Part shown: in pieces, positions 16,812 through 25,223 of the stretch
Layout: each line of letters begins with the position of its first letter
Numbering within the stretch: position 1 is the stretch's first letter
Assembly: GCA_024226555.1 (NCBI GenBank)
Contig: JAAELO010000594.1
Span: 1-35,597, forward strand
From: Desulfobacterales bacterium
GTDB lineage: Bacteria; Desulfobacterota; Desulfobacteria; Desulfobacterales; JAAELO01
DNA length: 35,597 nucleotides
Direction of reading: 5' to 3'
Notes under the pieces: model-generated
The model's input: only the letters and a program-made list of their open reading frames with translations
Database searches by the model: none
Told to the model about the DNA's origin: nothing
Translations under genes and position numbers: made by a program

Positions 16812-17771
16812 TCACTGCCCTGAACGAACAGCACGTACATAATTCGAATTAGTCTTCCCATGGTAAAGAACTTCCCCATCAAAAAAATCGACAAGCCATG
16901 CGCTAACCGTATTGCCGGCGTAGGTAGTAACCGTCCAGTAATATAAGGATTTTGTATTTATGAAATAATCACCATTAACAGTGGAAGGAAATCTTCCGCT
17001 GTTTATTATAGTGGAAAGTTCCTTTACGGTGGGCAGCCTCCAATCAGTATAGCCGCAAAAACCTGAACCTGAATTTAAATCTGTGATAAAAACATCCTGT
17101 GCATCCTGCCAGGTATATTCATCATCATAATCATTTATTGATCCGTCATTAGTTTTATTTTCCCAGATTAAACAAGTAACATTATCCTTTACCATTGACC
17201 AGACACTTACAGAATCATCTAATTCTGCACCTGAACTATTAAGCTTTTTAAAAGAAGGTGGATTTATTGTATAGTCGGAATCTTCACCAAAATTAACAGC
17301 GTAAAACTGAGTTTGCCCAGTATCTACTACAAATTTCCCCACTTTTACTATTGTAGTATCTGGAATGCTATTAATTTTACCGTCATTTACAATTAATTGA
17401 ATCTCATATAACCCTACTGCATCACCATAAAAAGTGGGACAATCAGCTTCTGAATTATCCAGAGCAGCAATACTATCTGACGGTTTAGATATAATGTTCC
17501 ATGAGTATGTATATCTGTCCCCATCTGCATCATAGCTATTATTTCCGTCGAGTGAAACCTGGATGCCAGAATTATCAATAATCTGGTCAGCGCCTGCATC
17601 TGCTACAGGTTTTGAATTAATAATGTAATTAGTATGAGAATCATACCACACTGAAAATATCAAAAAAAAGGTGTTTTTAGTTGTTATAATAGCGCTGTCG
17701 TAACATGCCGAAAAAAATAAAAAAAAACATGCTGTTAAAATTATATTTAATATTTGTTTGTATATTTTCAT
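16812..17771 (-). CDS. Lipoprotein with PKD-like and DUF1566 domains
   Basis: The longest frame begins at a GTG (17828) inside a terminator-like hairpin. The ATG at 17771 is preferred because it starts a lipoprotein signal (MKIYKQ, a hydrophobic core, then FFSAC, with the lipid-bearing Cys near residue 23). This gives about 319 residues. Next comes a PKD/immunoglobulin-like domain (KPVADAGADQIIDNSGIQ, LDGNNSYDADGDRYTYSWNI, LIVNDG), then a DUF1566 domain (LIWENKT, WQDAQDVF, GYTDWRLPTVKELSTII, YYWTVTT, NYVRAVRSGQ). It is anchored on the membrane surface and probably binds something outside. No good Shine-Dalgarno is visible at either start. It lies 52 bases upstream of the single-domain DUF1566 gene and may be co-transcribed with it. 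Confidence 0.75.
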   Translation of the reverse strand: MKIYKQILNIILTACFFLFFSACYDSAIITTKNTFFLIFSVWYDSHTNYIINSKPVADAGADQIIDNSGIQVSLDGNNSYDADGDRYTYSWNIISKPSDSIAALDNSEADCPTFYGDAVGLYEIQLIVNDGKINSIPDTTIVKVGKFVVDTGQTQFYAVNFGEDSDYTINPPSFKKLNSSGAELDDSVSVWSMVKDNVTCLIWENKTNDGSINDYDDEYTWQDAQDVFITDLNSGSGFCGYTDWRLPTVKELSTIINSGRFPSTVNGDYFINTKSLYYWTVTTYAGNTVSAWLVDFFDGEVLYHGKTNSNYVRAVRSGQ

Positions 17772-17820
17772 ATTTTTATACCATTTTTTAAAATTTAAAA
17801 CTAAATGGTAATCAAAAATA

Positions 17821-17861
17821 AAACCCACGAATTTCTTCCTGAAGGAATAAATAGTGGGTTT
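17821..17861. terminator. Bidirectional terminator-like hairpin upstream of the PKD lipoprotein
   Basis: AAACCCAC (17821-17828) pairs with GTGGGTTT (17854-17861), with an inner TTCCT/AGGAA stem, and is flanked by T-runs on both strands. On the minus strand it precedes the lipoprotein start, so it could end read-through from upstream or attenuate the lipoprotein gene. Confidence 0.5.
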
Positions 17862-18186
17862 TTAATTCAGTATAATTGTATTGTAAATTGAGACCATGCA
17901 ATGATTATTGAAAATATAGTCTAAAATCAGTTTATATTTAATTCATCAGGCTACTAATTGCTTCACAATATAAAAATAAATATAATAATTAGTTTATATA
18001 TGAATTATATTATAAAATCAATTTTTAATTGTTTTTTTGGTAATAGGATCAATTCTTATTAAAAATGAAAATAATCGTTAACAAAGTTAACTAACACGCC
18101 TTAGAGTGAAATTTATAATCTTATTTCATTCCAGATGTGGATGCGTTTACACAAACAAGGTGAAAAAAAACTAACTCGTTTATAAA
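17862..18186. other. AT-rich intergenic stretch, nothing recognised
   Basis: No gene or repeat was seen between the hairpin and the element fragment at 18187. Very A/T-dominated. Confidence 0.45.
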
Positions 18187-18222
18187 GGGGAACCTCTAAA
18201 TAGACAGTATTCTTTTCTTCGA
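18187..18222 (+). repeat. Left-end fragment of the inverted-repeat element
   Basis: GGGGAACCTCTAAATAGACA matches the left terminal repeat; similarity fades after about 36 bases. It is just beyond the stop of the minus-strand thioesterase gene. Confidence 0.45.
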
Positions 18223-18253
18223 ATAATCCTGATTCATCCTGAGGTTTATTATC

Positions 18254-18691
18254 TTAACGGTTTAAATAATCCTGAAGTCTCTTTTTAAAAACCTCCGGTA
18301 ATGCTGTCCCTTTTCTTTCTTCAAAATCAAACGCCACGATTCCTGTCTCAATCAAAGCGGCTGTTTTTCCGTTACACTCTACGCATTGAAACAACCTGAA
18401 ACCTGATTTCAAAATTTCACCGATTTGACTCCTTACAACCACATTGTCATCAAGAAAAACCTCAGCTTTAAAATTAGCTGAAATATCAGCAACCACCATT
18501 CCTGTTTTGCCATCCCCGAGATTTAACTCAGTAAGTCCCAGCTCTTTAAAAAGTTTAATCCGGGCATCATGTGTAATTGCAATCATCTGAGAGTTACCGA
18601 CGTGACCGCCAATATTGATATCACCCATCCTGACTTCGATAATACAACTGAATTCGTATATATCCTTCAGATCATTTTTCACTCTTGGCAT
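18254..18691 (-). CDS. Hotdog-fold acyl-CoA thioesterase (4HBT/YbgC-like)
   Basis: The 145-residue single hotdog domain fits the 4HBT family that hydrolyses acyl-CoA thioesters. The active-site-type block is RMGDINIGGHVGNSQMIAITHDAR, corresponding to the family D-x-x-G-H-V-x-N loop before the long central helix; the Asp and the His-Val-x-Asn are in place. The segments ISANFKAEVFLDDNVVVRSQIGEI and LIETGIVAFDFE are the sheet strands. AAGGA is ~10 bases before the ATG. It is a single gene, divergent from the helicase at 18987. The substrate chain length cannot be told. Confidence 0.8.
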   Translation of the reverse strand: MPRVKNDLKDIYEFSCIIEVRMGDINIGGHVGNSQMIAITHDARIKLFKELGLTELNLGDGKTGMVVADISANFKAEVFLDDNVVVRSQIGEILKSGFRLFQCVECNGKTAALIETGIVAFDFEERKGTALPEVFKKRLQDYLNR

Positions 18692-18986
18692 CTATCGTTT
18701 ATCCTTAAATCAAATGGTTTTTAGCTATAAAACTAAGACATGTTAAAACAGAGTCAACAAAACCAGAGGAAATTGATAGTCAGATTTGAACGAATCGTTG
18801 GATTTTGCTGAGGCTTAATGCAGCTTACAAATATTGCGATATTCAATGATCTGAGATTTCCAACCACGAAAATTTATATATTTCTAATGTATTTTACAAT
18901 ATTGCTTTTTATGATACATGACATTTTTTAAAAATTAGTATAGATTTAACCAAAATCTTTTTAAATAAAAAATTAGGAATTAGAAG

Positions 18987-20261
18987 ATGTCATTTGAAAA
19001 TTTCGGACTAATACCAGAACTGTTAAAAGCTGTTAAAGCTCAAGGCTATGAAGAACCTACACCCATTCAGAATATAGCTATTCCTGCAATTTTTGAAGGT
19101 AGGAATATATTGGCCTCTGCGCAAACCGGAACAGGGAAAACAGCTGCATTTGCTCTTCCTCTCCTTCAGATACTTAGTAAAAACCCATCTTTGAAAAAAA
19201 GACGCAGACCTCGTTTATTGATATTAGTTCCAACCCGGGAACTTGCTGATCAGGTGGGTAAAAATATTCAGGCATTTGGAAGATTACTATCTTTAAGATC
19301 AACAGTTATATATGGAGGGGTGAAAGTAGATCCCCAGATAGACAAGTTAAAACGTGGTGTTGATATTATAGTTGCAACACCTGGAAGACTTTTGGATCAT
19401 GCTTATAACTATACTGTGGACCTTTCAAGGGTCGAATTCCTGGTTTTTGATGAAGCTGACCGTATGCTGGACATGGGATTTATTGAAAATATTGCTGAAA
19501 TGTTAGATTATCTGCCACCTGAACGCCAAAATCTCATGTTTTCGGCAACTTATCCGAAAGCTATTAAAGAGCTTGCTGATTCAGTGATTGAAAATCCTCT
19601 TCATATTGAAGTTTCAAAGCTAAATACAACAGCATCTGATATACGTCAATTCATACACCCTGTTGAACGTGACAGAAAAAGAGCTCTTCTCTATAATCTG
19701 ATTATCGATGAGAGATGGAATCAGGTTCTTGTCTTCACACGAACAAGAAAAAAGGCGGATAAATTAGCGAAACAGCTTAAATCCGATGGGATTAATACGG
19801 CAGCTCTTCATAGTGAAAAAACACAATCAATACGTACAAAAATTCTTGAAGATTTTAAGAAAGGTAAAATCAGAGCTCTCATTGCAACAGATGTCGCGGC
19901 AAGGGGACTTGATATAAATGACCTTCCCTATGTTGTTAATTTTGATCTTCCGGATGTACCGGAATACTATGTACACCGTATTGGTCGTACGGGTAGAGCA
20001 GGTTTAAATGGTATTGCCATCTCATTTGTTTGCAGAGATGATGCTGATAACCTGACAAAAATTCAGGAGTTTATCAAACAGAAGATCTCTGTCAAAAAAA
20101 TAGAGGGGTTTGATATGGAGAGGATTAAGAAAAAACCTTCAAAGAAAATCTCCTCATCTAAATCAAAAATCGAGAATAAAACAAAGGGAAAAGGGAAAAA
20201 AGTTAAAAAGATTGAAAAAGGAAAACCTAAAGAGGTACAGAAAAAAAGTGTATGGTCCTGA
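18987..20261 (+). CDS. rhlE: DEAD-box ATP-dependent RNA helicase, RhlE-like
   Basis: Cytosolic RNA helicase. The 424 residues show the full motif set in order: Q motif (FENFGL...GYEEPTPIQ), motif I AQTGTGKT (45-52), Ia PTRELADQ, Ib TPGR, II DEAD, III SAT, IV-V with VFTRTRKKADKLAKQL and ATDVAARGLDI, and VI HRIGRTGR. The C-terminal ~50 residues are a Lys/Ser-rich tail, usual for RhlE-type enzymes and thought to hold RNA. AGGA is 8 bases before the ATG. It probably acts in ribosome assembly or mRNA turnover and in cold adaptation. Symbol by overall similarity; other DEAD paralogues cannot be excluded. Confidence 0.9.
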   Translation: MSFENFGLIPELLKAVKAQGYEEPTPIQNIAIPAIFEGRNILASAQTGTGKTAAFALPLLQILSKNPSLKKRRRPRLLILVPTRELADQVGKNIQAFGRLLSLRSTVIYGGVKVDPQIDKLKRGVDIIVATPGRLLDHAYNYTVDLSRVEFLVFDEADRMLDMGFIENIAEMLDYLPPERQNLMFSATYPKAIKELADSVIENPLHIEVSKLNTTASDIRQFIHPVERDRKRALLYNLIIDERWNQVLVFTRTRKKADKLAKQLKSDGINTAALHSEKTQSIRTKILEDFKKGKIRALIATDVAARGLDINDLPYVVNFDLPDVPEYYVHRIGRTGRAGLNGIAISFVCRDDADNLTKIQEFIKQKISVKKIEGFDMERIKKKPSKKISSSKSKIENKTKGKGKKVKKIEKGKPKEVQKKSVWS

Positions 20262-20318
20262 TCTGTTTTTTGAACAATTCTTTTTCAGGATTAATGCAAT
20301 TTTATCAAGATGCTCAAT

Positions 20319-21206
20319 TTAAAATTCATCAACACCTGATGCTGTGAGAGCTGCTTCAGAAAGCCTTATTCTGTTTGATTCATCCAGTATAAAGTATCTG
20401 TGTTTTTCAACATCCTGAAATCTGAATCCCAAAATATAGTTGTCTCCTTCTGTTTCCAGAATTTTTACAACCGTCATGTGAGTTTTTAAAATCCTTTTTA
20501 CGGTTTTACTTGTGATAAGTTTTTTGTAAAACCTATATTCCATACGCTGACCAAAAATTATGTTAACATGGATTTTATGACCCACCTTTATTACAGCTGC
20601 ATGTTTTTTCTTGCAAACGCCACCTAATCCTCCGGGAGCTATATCTTTTATTTCAAGATTTTCTATAAACTCATTAACAATTTTATTATAAACTGAAATT
20701 TTTTCATTCTTTTCAGGAATTTGAACTGCATGAAGTCCAATGTTATAATTCCTTTTATATGGGAGTCTTTCAAACTCTCTTTGATTAGCTCGTTTAAATA
20801 TAGAATCAACAAGTTTAATATTTGCTGTTTTATTTGATATCATTTTGAAAATTTCAAAATTTGTAAAATAACGCTTTGATTTTGATCCTTGAAATACACC
20901 TTTTTCACTGACTGAACTTTCAAATGTACAATACAATTTGCCGTTTTTACTACATTTATTTGGAAAAGGCAGTCTTGTTTTAACCTGCAGCAGTCTATTC
21001 TTAACAACTGCAAGCAAAGCTGGAATAATAACCTTGGCACCACTGCTCGTATCAATAAGTTCCAGTGTTATCCAGCTGCCTTTTTGGGGGAAGGCCGATG
21101 GTATCGTTTTTTTTATATGACGTTGAACAAAATATTGAAATTTATTTAAAGATTTATTCTCTACAATCATACATATACATCCGGTTGAATTATCGTTTGG
21201 TTTCAT
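20319..21206 (-). CDS. PilZ-like (cyclic-di-GMP receptor type) protein
   Basis: The 295 residues seem to have an N-terminal YcgR-like beta domain (ITLELIDTSSGAKVIIPALLAVV, residues ~45-75) and a PilZ-type part that begins at QREFERLPYKRNYNIGLHAV (~145-165), containing the R-x-x-x-R element. It is followed by DIAPGGLGG, standing for the (D/N)-x-S-x-x-G motif with Pro/Gly in place of Ser. Cyclic di-GMP binding is likely but weakened by that change. There is no signal peptide, so it is cytosolic. No Shine-Dalgarno is clear at the ATG used; a second ATG at codon 13 is an option. It is convergent with the helicase, 57 bases apart. Confidence 0.6.
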   Translation of the reverse strand: MKPNDNSTGCICMIVENKSLNKFQYFVQRHIKKTIPSAFPQKGSWITLELIDTSSGAKVIIPALLAVVKNRLLQVKTRLPFPNKCSKNGKLYCTFESSVSEKGVFQGSKSKRYFTNFEIFKMISNKTANIKLVDSIFKRANQREFERLPYKRNYNIGLHAVQIPEKNEKISVYNKIVNEFIENLEIKDIAPGGLGGVCKKKHAAVIKVGHKIHVNIIFGQRMEYRFYKKLITSKTVKRILKTHMTVVKILETEGDNYILGFRFQDVEKHRYFILDESNRIRLSEAALTASGVDEF

Positions 21207-21428
21207 ATCGGTGAGTGCTTCTTATAATTTAATATTTTTTATGAAATAAATAAAGTCAATAATGTAATCTACTGTTTTTAAAAGGAATATTTTTTTCATA
21301 CCAATTTGTGCAATGTCATCTTTATATGTATATTACAGCCATTTTTCAAATAGACATCTCGATTGTTTATTTGGTTATTAAAGGTATATAAAGAAACAAA
21401 GTTTCATTTTAGTGACAAGGAAATATTT

Positions 21429-22529
21429 ATGAGGAAAGTTCTGATTTTTAGTGCAGGTTTTATAACTCTTACTCTTTTGACACTGATCTATTCCTGCCTG
21501 TCTTTGGATAAAGATTTCTCTGAAGATATATGGATAAATAGTGTTGAAAAAACGAAAACTGAAGATCTGTATGCACAAAATTTTGAAAATGGTGACTTCT
21601 TTAATCCATGGATGAAAATGAAAGCTAAAGGGTTTATTGATGCTTTGGGATGGAAGCTGTCCCCTTCGAAGAATTATACAAAAGAGGAGAAAGTCTTTAA
21701 ACCTGAATTTCCTGGCAAAATTAAAGACAGAATTAGAAAAACAAAAGGGGATTTTGTCCTCTGGATTGGACACAACACATTTCTTTTGAGGATCGATAAT
21801 ATATACTGGATCACAGATCCAATGTTTTCAAAAAGAGCACTTATTCCTACCAGAGTTACAAAGCCAGCTATTTCTATTGAGGATTTAAACGAAATAACTA
21901 AAGATATTAATATAGTAATAACGCACAACCACTATGATCATCTGGATGAAGAATCGATAAAAAAACTTCCTATAGAATCAAAAGTATTTGTTCCAAAAGG
22001 TTTGGGTAAAATAGTTCGGTTAATGAATAAAACTAATGTTTATGAGATGAACTGGTGGGAAGATATTAATATTGGAAAAAAACTAAGATTAATATGCCTT
22101 CCTGCACAACACTGGTCTTTAAGGTATGACTCCCCCAGAAATTCTACACTTTGGGCTTCGTATCTATTAAAGACAGAAAATTATAACATCTATTTTGCCG
22201 GAGATTCTGGTTATTTTAAAGGGTTCAAGGAGATAGGCAGAAAATATCCCGGAATTGATTATGCTTTTATGCCTACAACGGCATATCACCCAAGATGGTT
22301 AATGCATTACCAGCACATGAACATTCCTGAAAATGTCAAAGCATTTAAAGAGCTTTCTGCTAAGTATTTTATACCAACGCAGTGGGGAACTTTCCAGCTT
22401 GGAGACGAACCAGTTGGATTACCTGCTTTAGAACTAAAAAAATATATAAAAAAGAATAAACTTGATAGGTCCAAATATAAAATACTTTCAATTGGTGAGA
22501 TCTTACCTCTGAAAACTGTGGTAGACTAA
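21429..22529 (+). CDS. Metallo-beta-lactamase-fold hydrolase, NAPE-PLD-like, membrane-anchored
   Basis: The ATG at 21429 is chosen (366 residues) because AAGGA stands 8 bases upstream and a signal sequence begins there: MRKVLIFSAGFITLTLLTLIYSC, possibly a lipoprotein with the Cys at 23. The zinc motif ITHNHYDHLD (HxHxDH, His166/His168/Asp170/His171) is followed by PAQHWS, YFAGDSGY and a late THW/QWGTF region, the pattern of N-acyl-phosphatidylethanolamine phospholipase D-like enzymes in bacteria. Related proteins act on lipids or phosphodiesters outside the cytosol. It is four bases ahead of the DMT transporter gene, so the two are surely co-transcribed, which suggests handling of one compound. 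Confidence 0.82.
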   Translation: MRKVLIFSAGFITLTLLTLIYSCLSLDKDFSEDIWINSVEKTKTEDLYAQNFENGDFFNPWMKMKAKGFIDALGWKLSPSKNYTKEEKVFKPEFPGKIKDRIRKTKGDFVLWIGHNTFLLRIDNIYWITDPMFSKRALIPTRVTKPAISIEDLNEITKDINIVITHNHYDHLDEESIKKLPIESKVFVPKGLGKIVRLMNKTNVYEMNWWEDINIGKKLRLICLPAQHWSLRYDSPRNSTLWASYLLKTENYNIYFAGDSGYFKGFKEIGRKYPGIDYAFMPTTAYHPRWLMHYQHMNIPENVKAFKELSAKYFIPTQWGTFQLGDEPVGLPALELKKYIKKNKLDRSKYKILSIGEILPLKTVVD

Positions 22530-22533
22530 TAAA

Positions 22534-23379
22534 ATGTACACTGGTTATCTTTATATAATCTCTGCCGCCTGTTTTTGGGGGCTGATAGGCATTTTTTCAA
22601 GCATCGCTTTTTCAGAAGGGATGGAACCCCTTGAAGTTGGATTTTGGAGAGCATCTATAGCCTGGGTTTGTTTTGCAATACATGCTTTTGTAAAAAAAGA
22701 CACTCATATCGAGAGGAAAGATATCCCACTCTTTGTAATTTTCGGTATTTTCGGTGTTTCTATATTTTATATCTCATATCTTATTGCTGTAAAAACCGGT
22801 GGTGCTGCCTTTGCTTCAGTGCTTCTATATTCTGCACCAGCCTGGGTTATATTTATTTCACTGTTTTTTTATAAAGAAAAATTAACCATTATAAAGCTTA
22901 CGGCAGTTGTTCTGATATTTCTTGGAGTTTTCTTAATCTCCAGAACAGGAGGAAACAACTCTGTTTCAATTGGATGGATTGCCATTCTTTCAGGATTAAC
23001 ATCCGGTTTTTGTTATTCCCTGTATTACACCATGGGAAAGTATTTTTCTAAAAAATACTCATCTACCAATCTGTTTTTATATGTCCTGCCCATTGGAGTT
23101 CTTGGTATTCTGCCTTTTGTTGATTTTACCCACAAAACTCCCTTGGCATGGTGCTCTTTAGTTTCTGTTGCAGTGTTATCAACATTTATTGCCAACTATT
23201 GCTATTATCAGGGACTGAAACATCTGGAAGCAGGCAGAGCTTCAATTGTAGCTACTCTGGAACCCATTATTGCAGCTATTACTGCATATATATTTCTTGG
23301 TGAATATTTTACACCAATGGGTTATTTAGGCACTTTTTTAATACTTATTGCTGTAGTTGCAACAATCTATGAAAGTTAA
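22534..23379 (+). CDS. DMT-superfamily (EamA) transporter
   Basis: Inner-membrane permease of the drug/metabolite transporter superfamily. The 281 residues are made of two EamA halves with about ten hydrophobic helices. The N-half starts YIISAACFWGLIGIFSSIAFSEGMEPLEVGFWRASIAW, the standard EamA first helix and FxR motif. The C-half ends ASIVATLEPIIAAITAYIFLGEYFTPMGYLG, the equally typical helix 9-10 motif. It has no visible Shine-Dalgarno; the ATG is four bases past the stop of the lipid-hydrolase-like gene, consistent with translational coupling. Substrate unknown. Confidence 0.85.
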   Translation: MYTGYLYIISAACFWGLIGIFSSIAFSEGMEPLEVGFWRASIAWVCFAIHAFVKKDTHIERKDIPLFVIFGIFGVSIFYISYLIAVKTGGAAFASVLLYSAPAWVIFISLFFYKEKLTIIKLTAVVLIFLGVFLISRTGGNNSVSIGWIAILSGLTSGFCYSLYYTMGKYFSKKYSSTNLFLYVLPIGVLGILPFVDFTHKTPLAWCSLVSVAVLSTFIANYCYYQGLKHLEAGRASIVATLEPIIAAITAYIFLGEYFTPMGYLGTFLILIAVVATIYES

Positions 23380-23401
23380 GTGAACTATCTTTATGAGTTG
23401 G

Positions 23402-23583
23402 TGGAACCTCTAATGACATCTGGGAACCCTAATAATAATTAAAATTTTGGATGAAATATAAAGTTTATAAAAGCTTTCAGTTTTATAAAATCTCTGCATT
23501 TTAAAAAATAACGAGCCGATTTTATTACAGTTTTTTTTGGAAATAACAATATATTTCGCCAAAAGAGGTTATTAGAGATTCCC
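23402..23583 (-). repeat. Inverted-repeat element with inserted module, next to a second left-end fragment
   Basis: A short end fragment GGAACCTCTAATGACATC is followed directly by a full reverse copy, TGGGAACCCTAATAATAATT to GAGGTTATTAGAGATTCCCA (23421-23583). Inside, where the standard element has CAAGGCATTTCC, there are about 45 bases including AAAAGCTTTCAGTTTTATAA, the same module as in 12090-12121. Core AACGAGCCGATTTTATTACA is intact. Confidence 0.8.
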
Positions 23584-23953
23584 ATTTATTAAATATACCC
23601 GATATGGATTCCCGACATACAAAATGAAAACAGTTCCCCTTTTGCTTCGGGGATGGTTGAATTGAGCTCAAGCGAAATCCAACGATTCGATTCAATTTTT
23701 ATACCGGTAAATGTCGGGTTTCGTTTCCTCAACACCGACCTGCTTGCTGATTTTACAACAATGCCGTACGTAGAACGTGATATAACGTAGCAAATGGAGA
23801 ATTTTTGCGATGTTTTTTTTGGAAGCATAATAACAAAAAGGACAAACGTTTTTTTTTGTTTTATTCAAGATGTTATGGAAATCTAACAGGACTAAAGGGG
23901 AACATAAAAAAGATAGCTAAAATAAAATTCAGAATTTTTTATTTGATACTTAA
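23584..23953. other. Intergenic stretch without a supported gene
   Basis: A minus-strand frame of 79 codons exists at 23589-23828 but has no ribosome site and no family I recognise, so it is not called. The rest is AT-rich. Confidence 0.4.
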
Positions 23954-23975
23954 GGGGGCAGACAACCCGCCCCCC
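23954..23975 (-). terminator. Terminator after the 59-residue membrane protein gene
   Basis: GGGGGC and GCCCCC/CCCCCC form a G-C stem around AGACAACCC, starting 7 bases beyond the stop of the minus-strand small gene and followed on that strand by TTAAGTAT. Confidence 0.75.
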
Positions 23976-23981
23976 TAACGT

Positions 23982-24161
23982 TTAAAGACTGGATATAAGT
24001 ATAGACACTAAAATAGCGGCTGTTATCCAGAAAAGACTCTTAATAATATCAAGGCCGGAGGTATTAGGTTCAAATGAGATTCCTTGATTGCTTTCTAAAT
24101 TTGAAATTGTTGTATCTGCTGGTTTTAAAATATAGTAAATTGCGTTTAATAATTTTCTCAT
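23982..24161 (-). CDS. 59-residue single-pass membrane protein
   Basis: A small gene found by reading the minus strand. The ATG at 24161 has TAGGAGG 8 bases upstream, the frame runs 59 codons to TAA and a G-C terminator follows within 10 bases, so all signals of a real gene are present. The protein has an amphipathic start (MRKLLNAIYYILKPAD), a polar middle and a C-terminal hydrophobic helix, SLFWITAAILVSILISSL (residues 42-59), with only a few residues left outside. No family recognised. It is transcribed away from the LysR regulator, with 108 bases between the two starts, so that regulator is the obvious candidate to control it. Confidence 0.7.
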   Translation of the reverse strand: MRKLLNAIYYILKPADTTISNLESNQGISFEPNTSGLDIIKSLFWITAAILVSILISSL

Positions 24162-24269
24162 ATCTTTATCCTCCTAAAAAATCGTTCATTTTCTATCTGT
24201 CTTGATTTTTACTTTAAAACATGCGATTAGTAAAATTAAACTATTTAATCCATAGATTAAGTGAGACTA

Positions 24270-25223
24270 ATGCTACCAGATTTTAACAGATTAAAAGTGT
24301 TTTACTATGTATATTCAGGGAAAAGCGTCATTTCTGCAGCCCAGATGCTTAATGTGACACAGTCTGCTGTTAGTCAACATCTAAAAAAACTTGAAGAAGA
24401 GCTTAAAACACTACTTTTCACAAGGTTACATAAAAGACTTGTCCCTACATATGAAGGGGAACGATTATTTGAAATAATAAAACCATTTATGGTTGAGCTT
24501 GAAAGTGGTTTGCAATCTATTAAAGATACAAAGGTTAAGCCTTCAGGACTCTTAAGAATCGGAGCTCCGGCAGAGTTTGGGAAGATACAACTGCCTGAGA
24601 TATTTGCTTCATTCAGACAGAAATATCCGGATGTTACCTTTACACTGACTCTTGGTAACCCTGAATATTTAATTAATATGCTAAATGAGGGACAGATTGA
24701 GTTTGCCCTTATCGATACATTCCTTACACAGAAAGATTTTTCTGGCATTTACAGCATTGAACCTGTAATTGATGAAGAGATTGTACTAATAGCTTCTTCA
24801 AAATACTATGAAGAAGTTCTTAAGAGAGATACTTCATTTGAAAATATTGTTGATAAGGAATATATAACATTTCATGCAAAAGGGATGATACTTAAGAACT
24901 GGTACAGGTACCATTTTGGGAAAATGATATCTAAATTTAACATAGTTTTAAATGTTGATAGTGCACTTGGCCTTGTTTCGGGTGTAAAAAGCCATATGGG
25001 CATGGGTGTTATGGCATCTCACCTTGTACATGAAGATATCCAGAAGGGTGATATAGTAGCCATAGGAACAGATAAAAAAGATATTCTAAACAGAATCTCA
25101 CTTGTCCAGTTTCAGGATAAAAAGCCCTCTCTTACCGAGAAAACATTTCAAAACCATTTTAGAGATTTCATGAAACAGGACCATGTGACTGCAAAATTTT
25201 CTAAGATTATCAGGACTCCATAA
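24270..25223 (+). CDS. LysR-family transcriptional regulator
   Basis: DNA-binding regulator. The ATG at 24270 is preferred to the in-frame GTG at 24261 (317 residues). The N-terminus LPDFNRLKVFYYVYSGKSVISAAQMLNVTQSAVSQHLKKLEEELKTLLFTR is the LysR winged helix-turn-helix. The remaining part is a LysR substrate domain (LRIGAPAEFGKIQLPEIFASFRQKYPDVTFTLTLGNP). The ligand is unknown. It is divergent from a 59-residue membrane protein gene, the usual LysR arrangement with its target. Its 3' end overlaps the convergent TPR gene by 14 bases. Confidence 0.9.
   Translation: MLPDFNRLKVFYYVYSGKSVISAAQMLNVTQSAVSQHLKKLEEELKTLLFTRLHKRLVPTYEGERLFEIIKPFMVELESGLQSIKDTKVKPSGLLRIGAPAEFGKIQLPEIFASFRQKYPDVTFTLTLGNPEYLINMLNEGQIEFALIDTFLTQKDFSGIYSIEPVIDEEIVLIASSKYYEEVLKRDTSFENIVDKEYITFHAKGMILKNWYRYHFGKMISKFNIVLNVDSALGLVSGVKSHMGMGVMASHLVHEDIQKGDIVAIGTDKKDILNRISLVQFQDKKPSLTEKTFQNHFRDFMKQDHVTAKFSKIIRTP

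Noticed and set aside
18791-23689. A 15-base match (AAATCCAACGATTCG) between 18791-18805 and 23675-23689 as a shared regulatory site
   Set aside because: A single 15-mer match in inverted orientation is near chance level for 35 kb on two strands, and the flanks do not align well.
23589-23828. A 79-codon minus-strand frame as a real gene
   Set aside because: No Shine-Dalgarno, no recognisable domain, and it abuts a mobile-element copy. It could be a remnant, but I cannot support a call.
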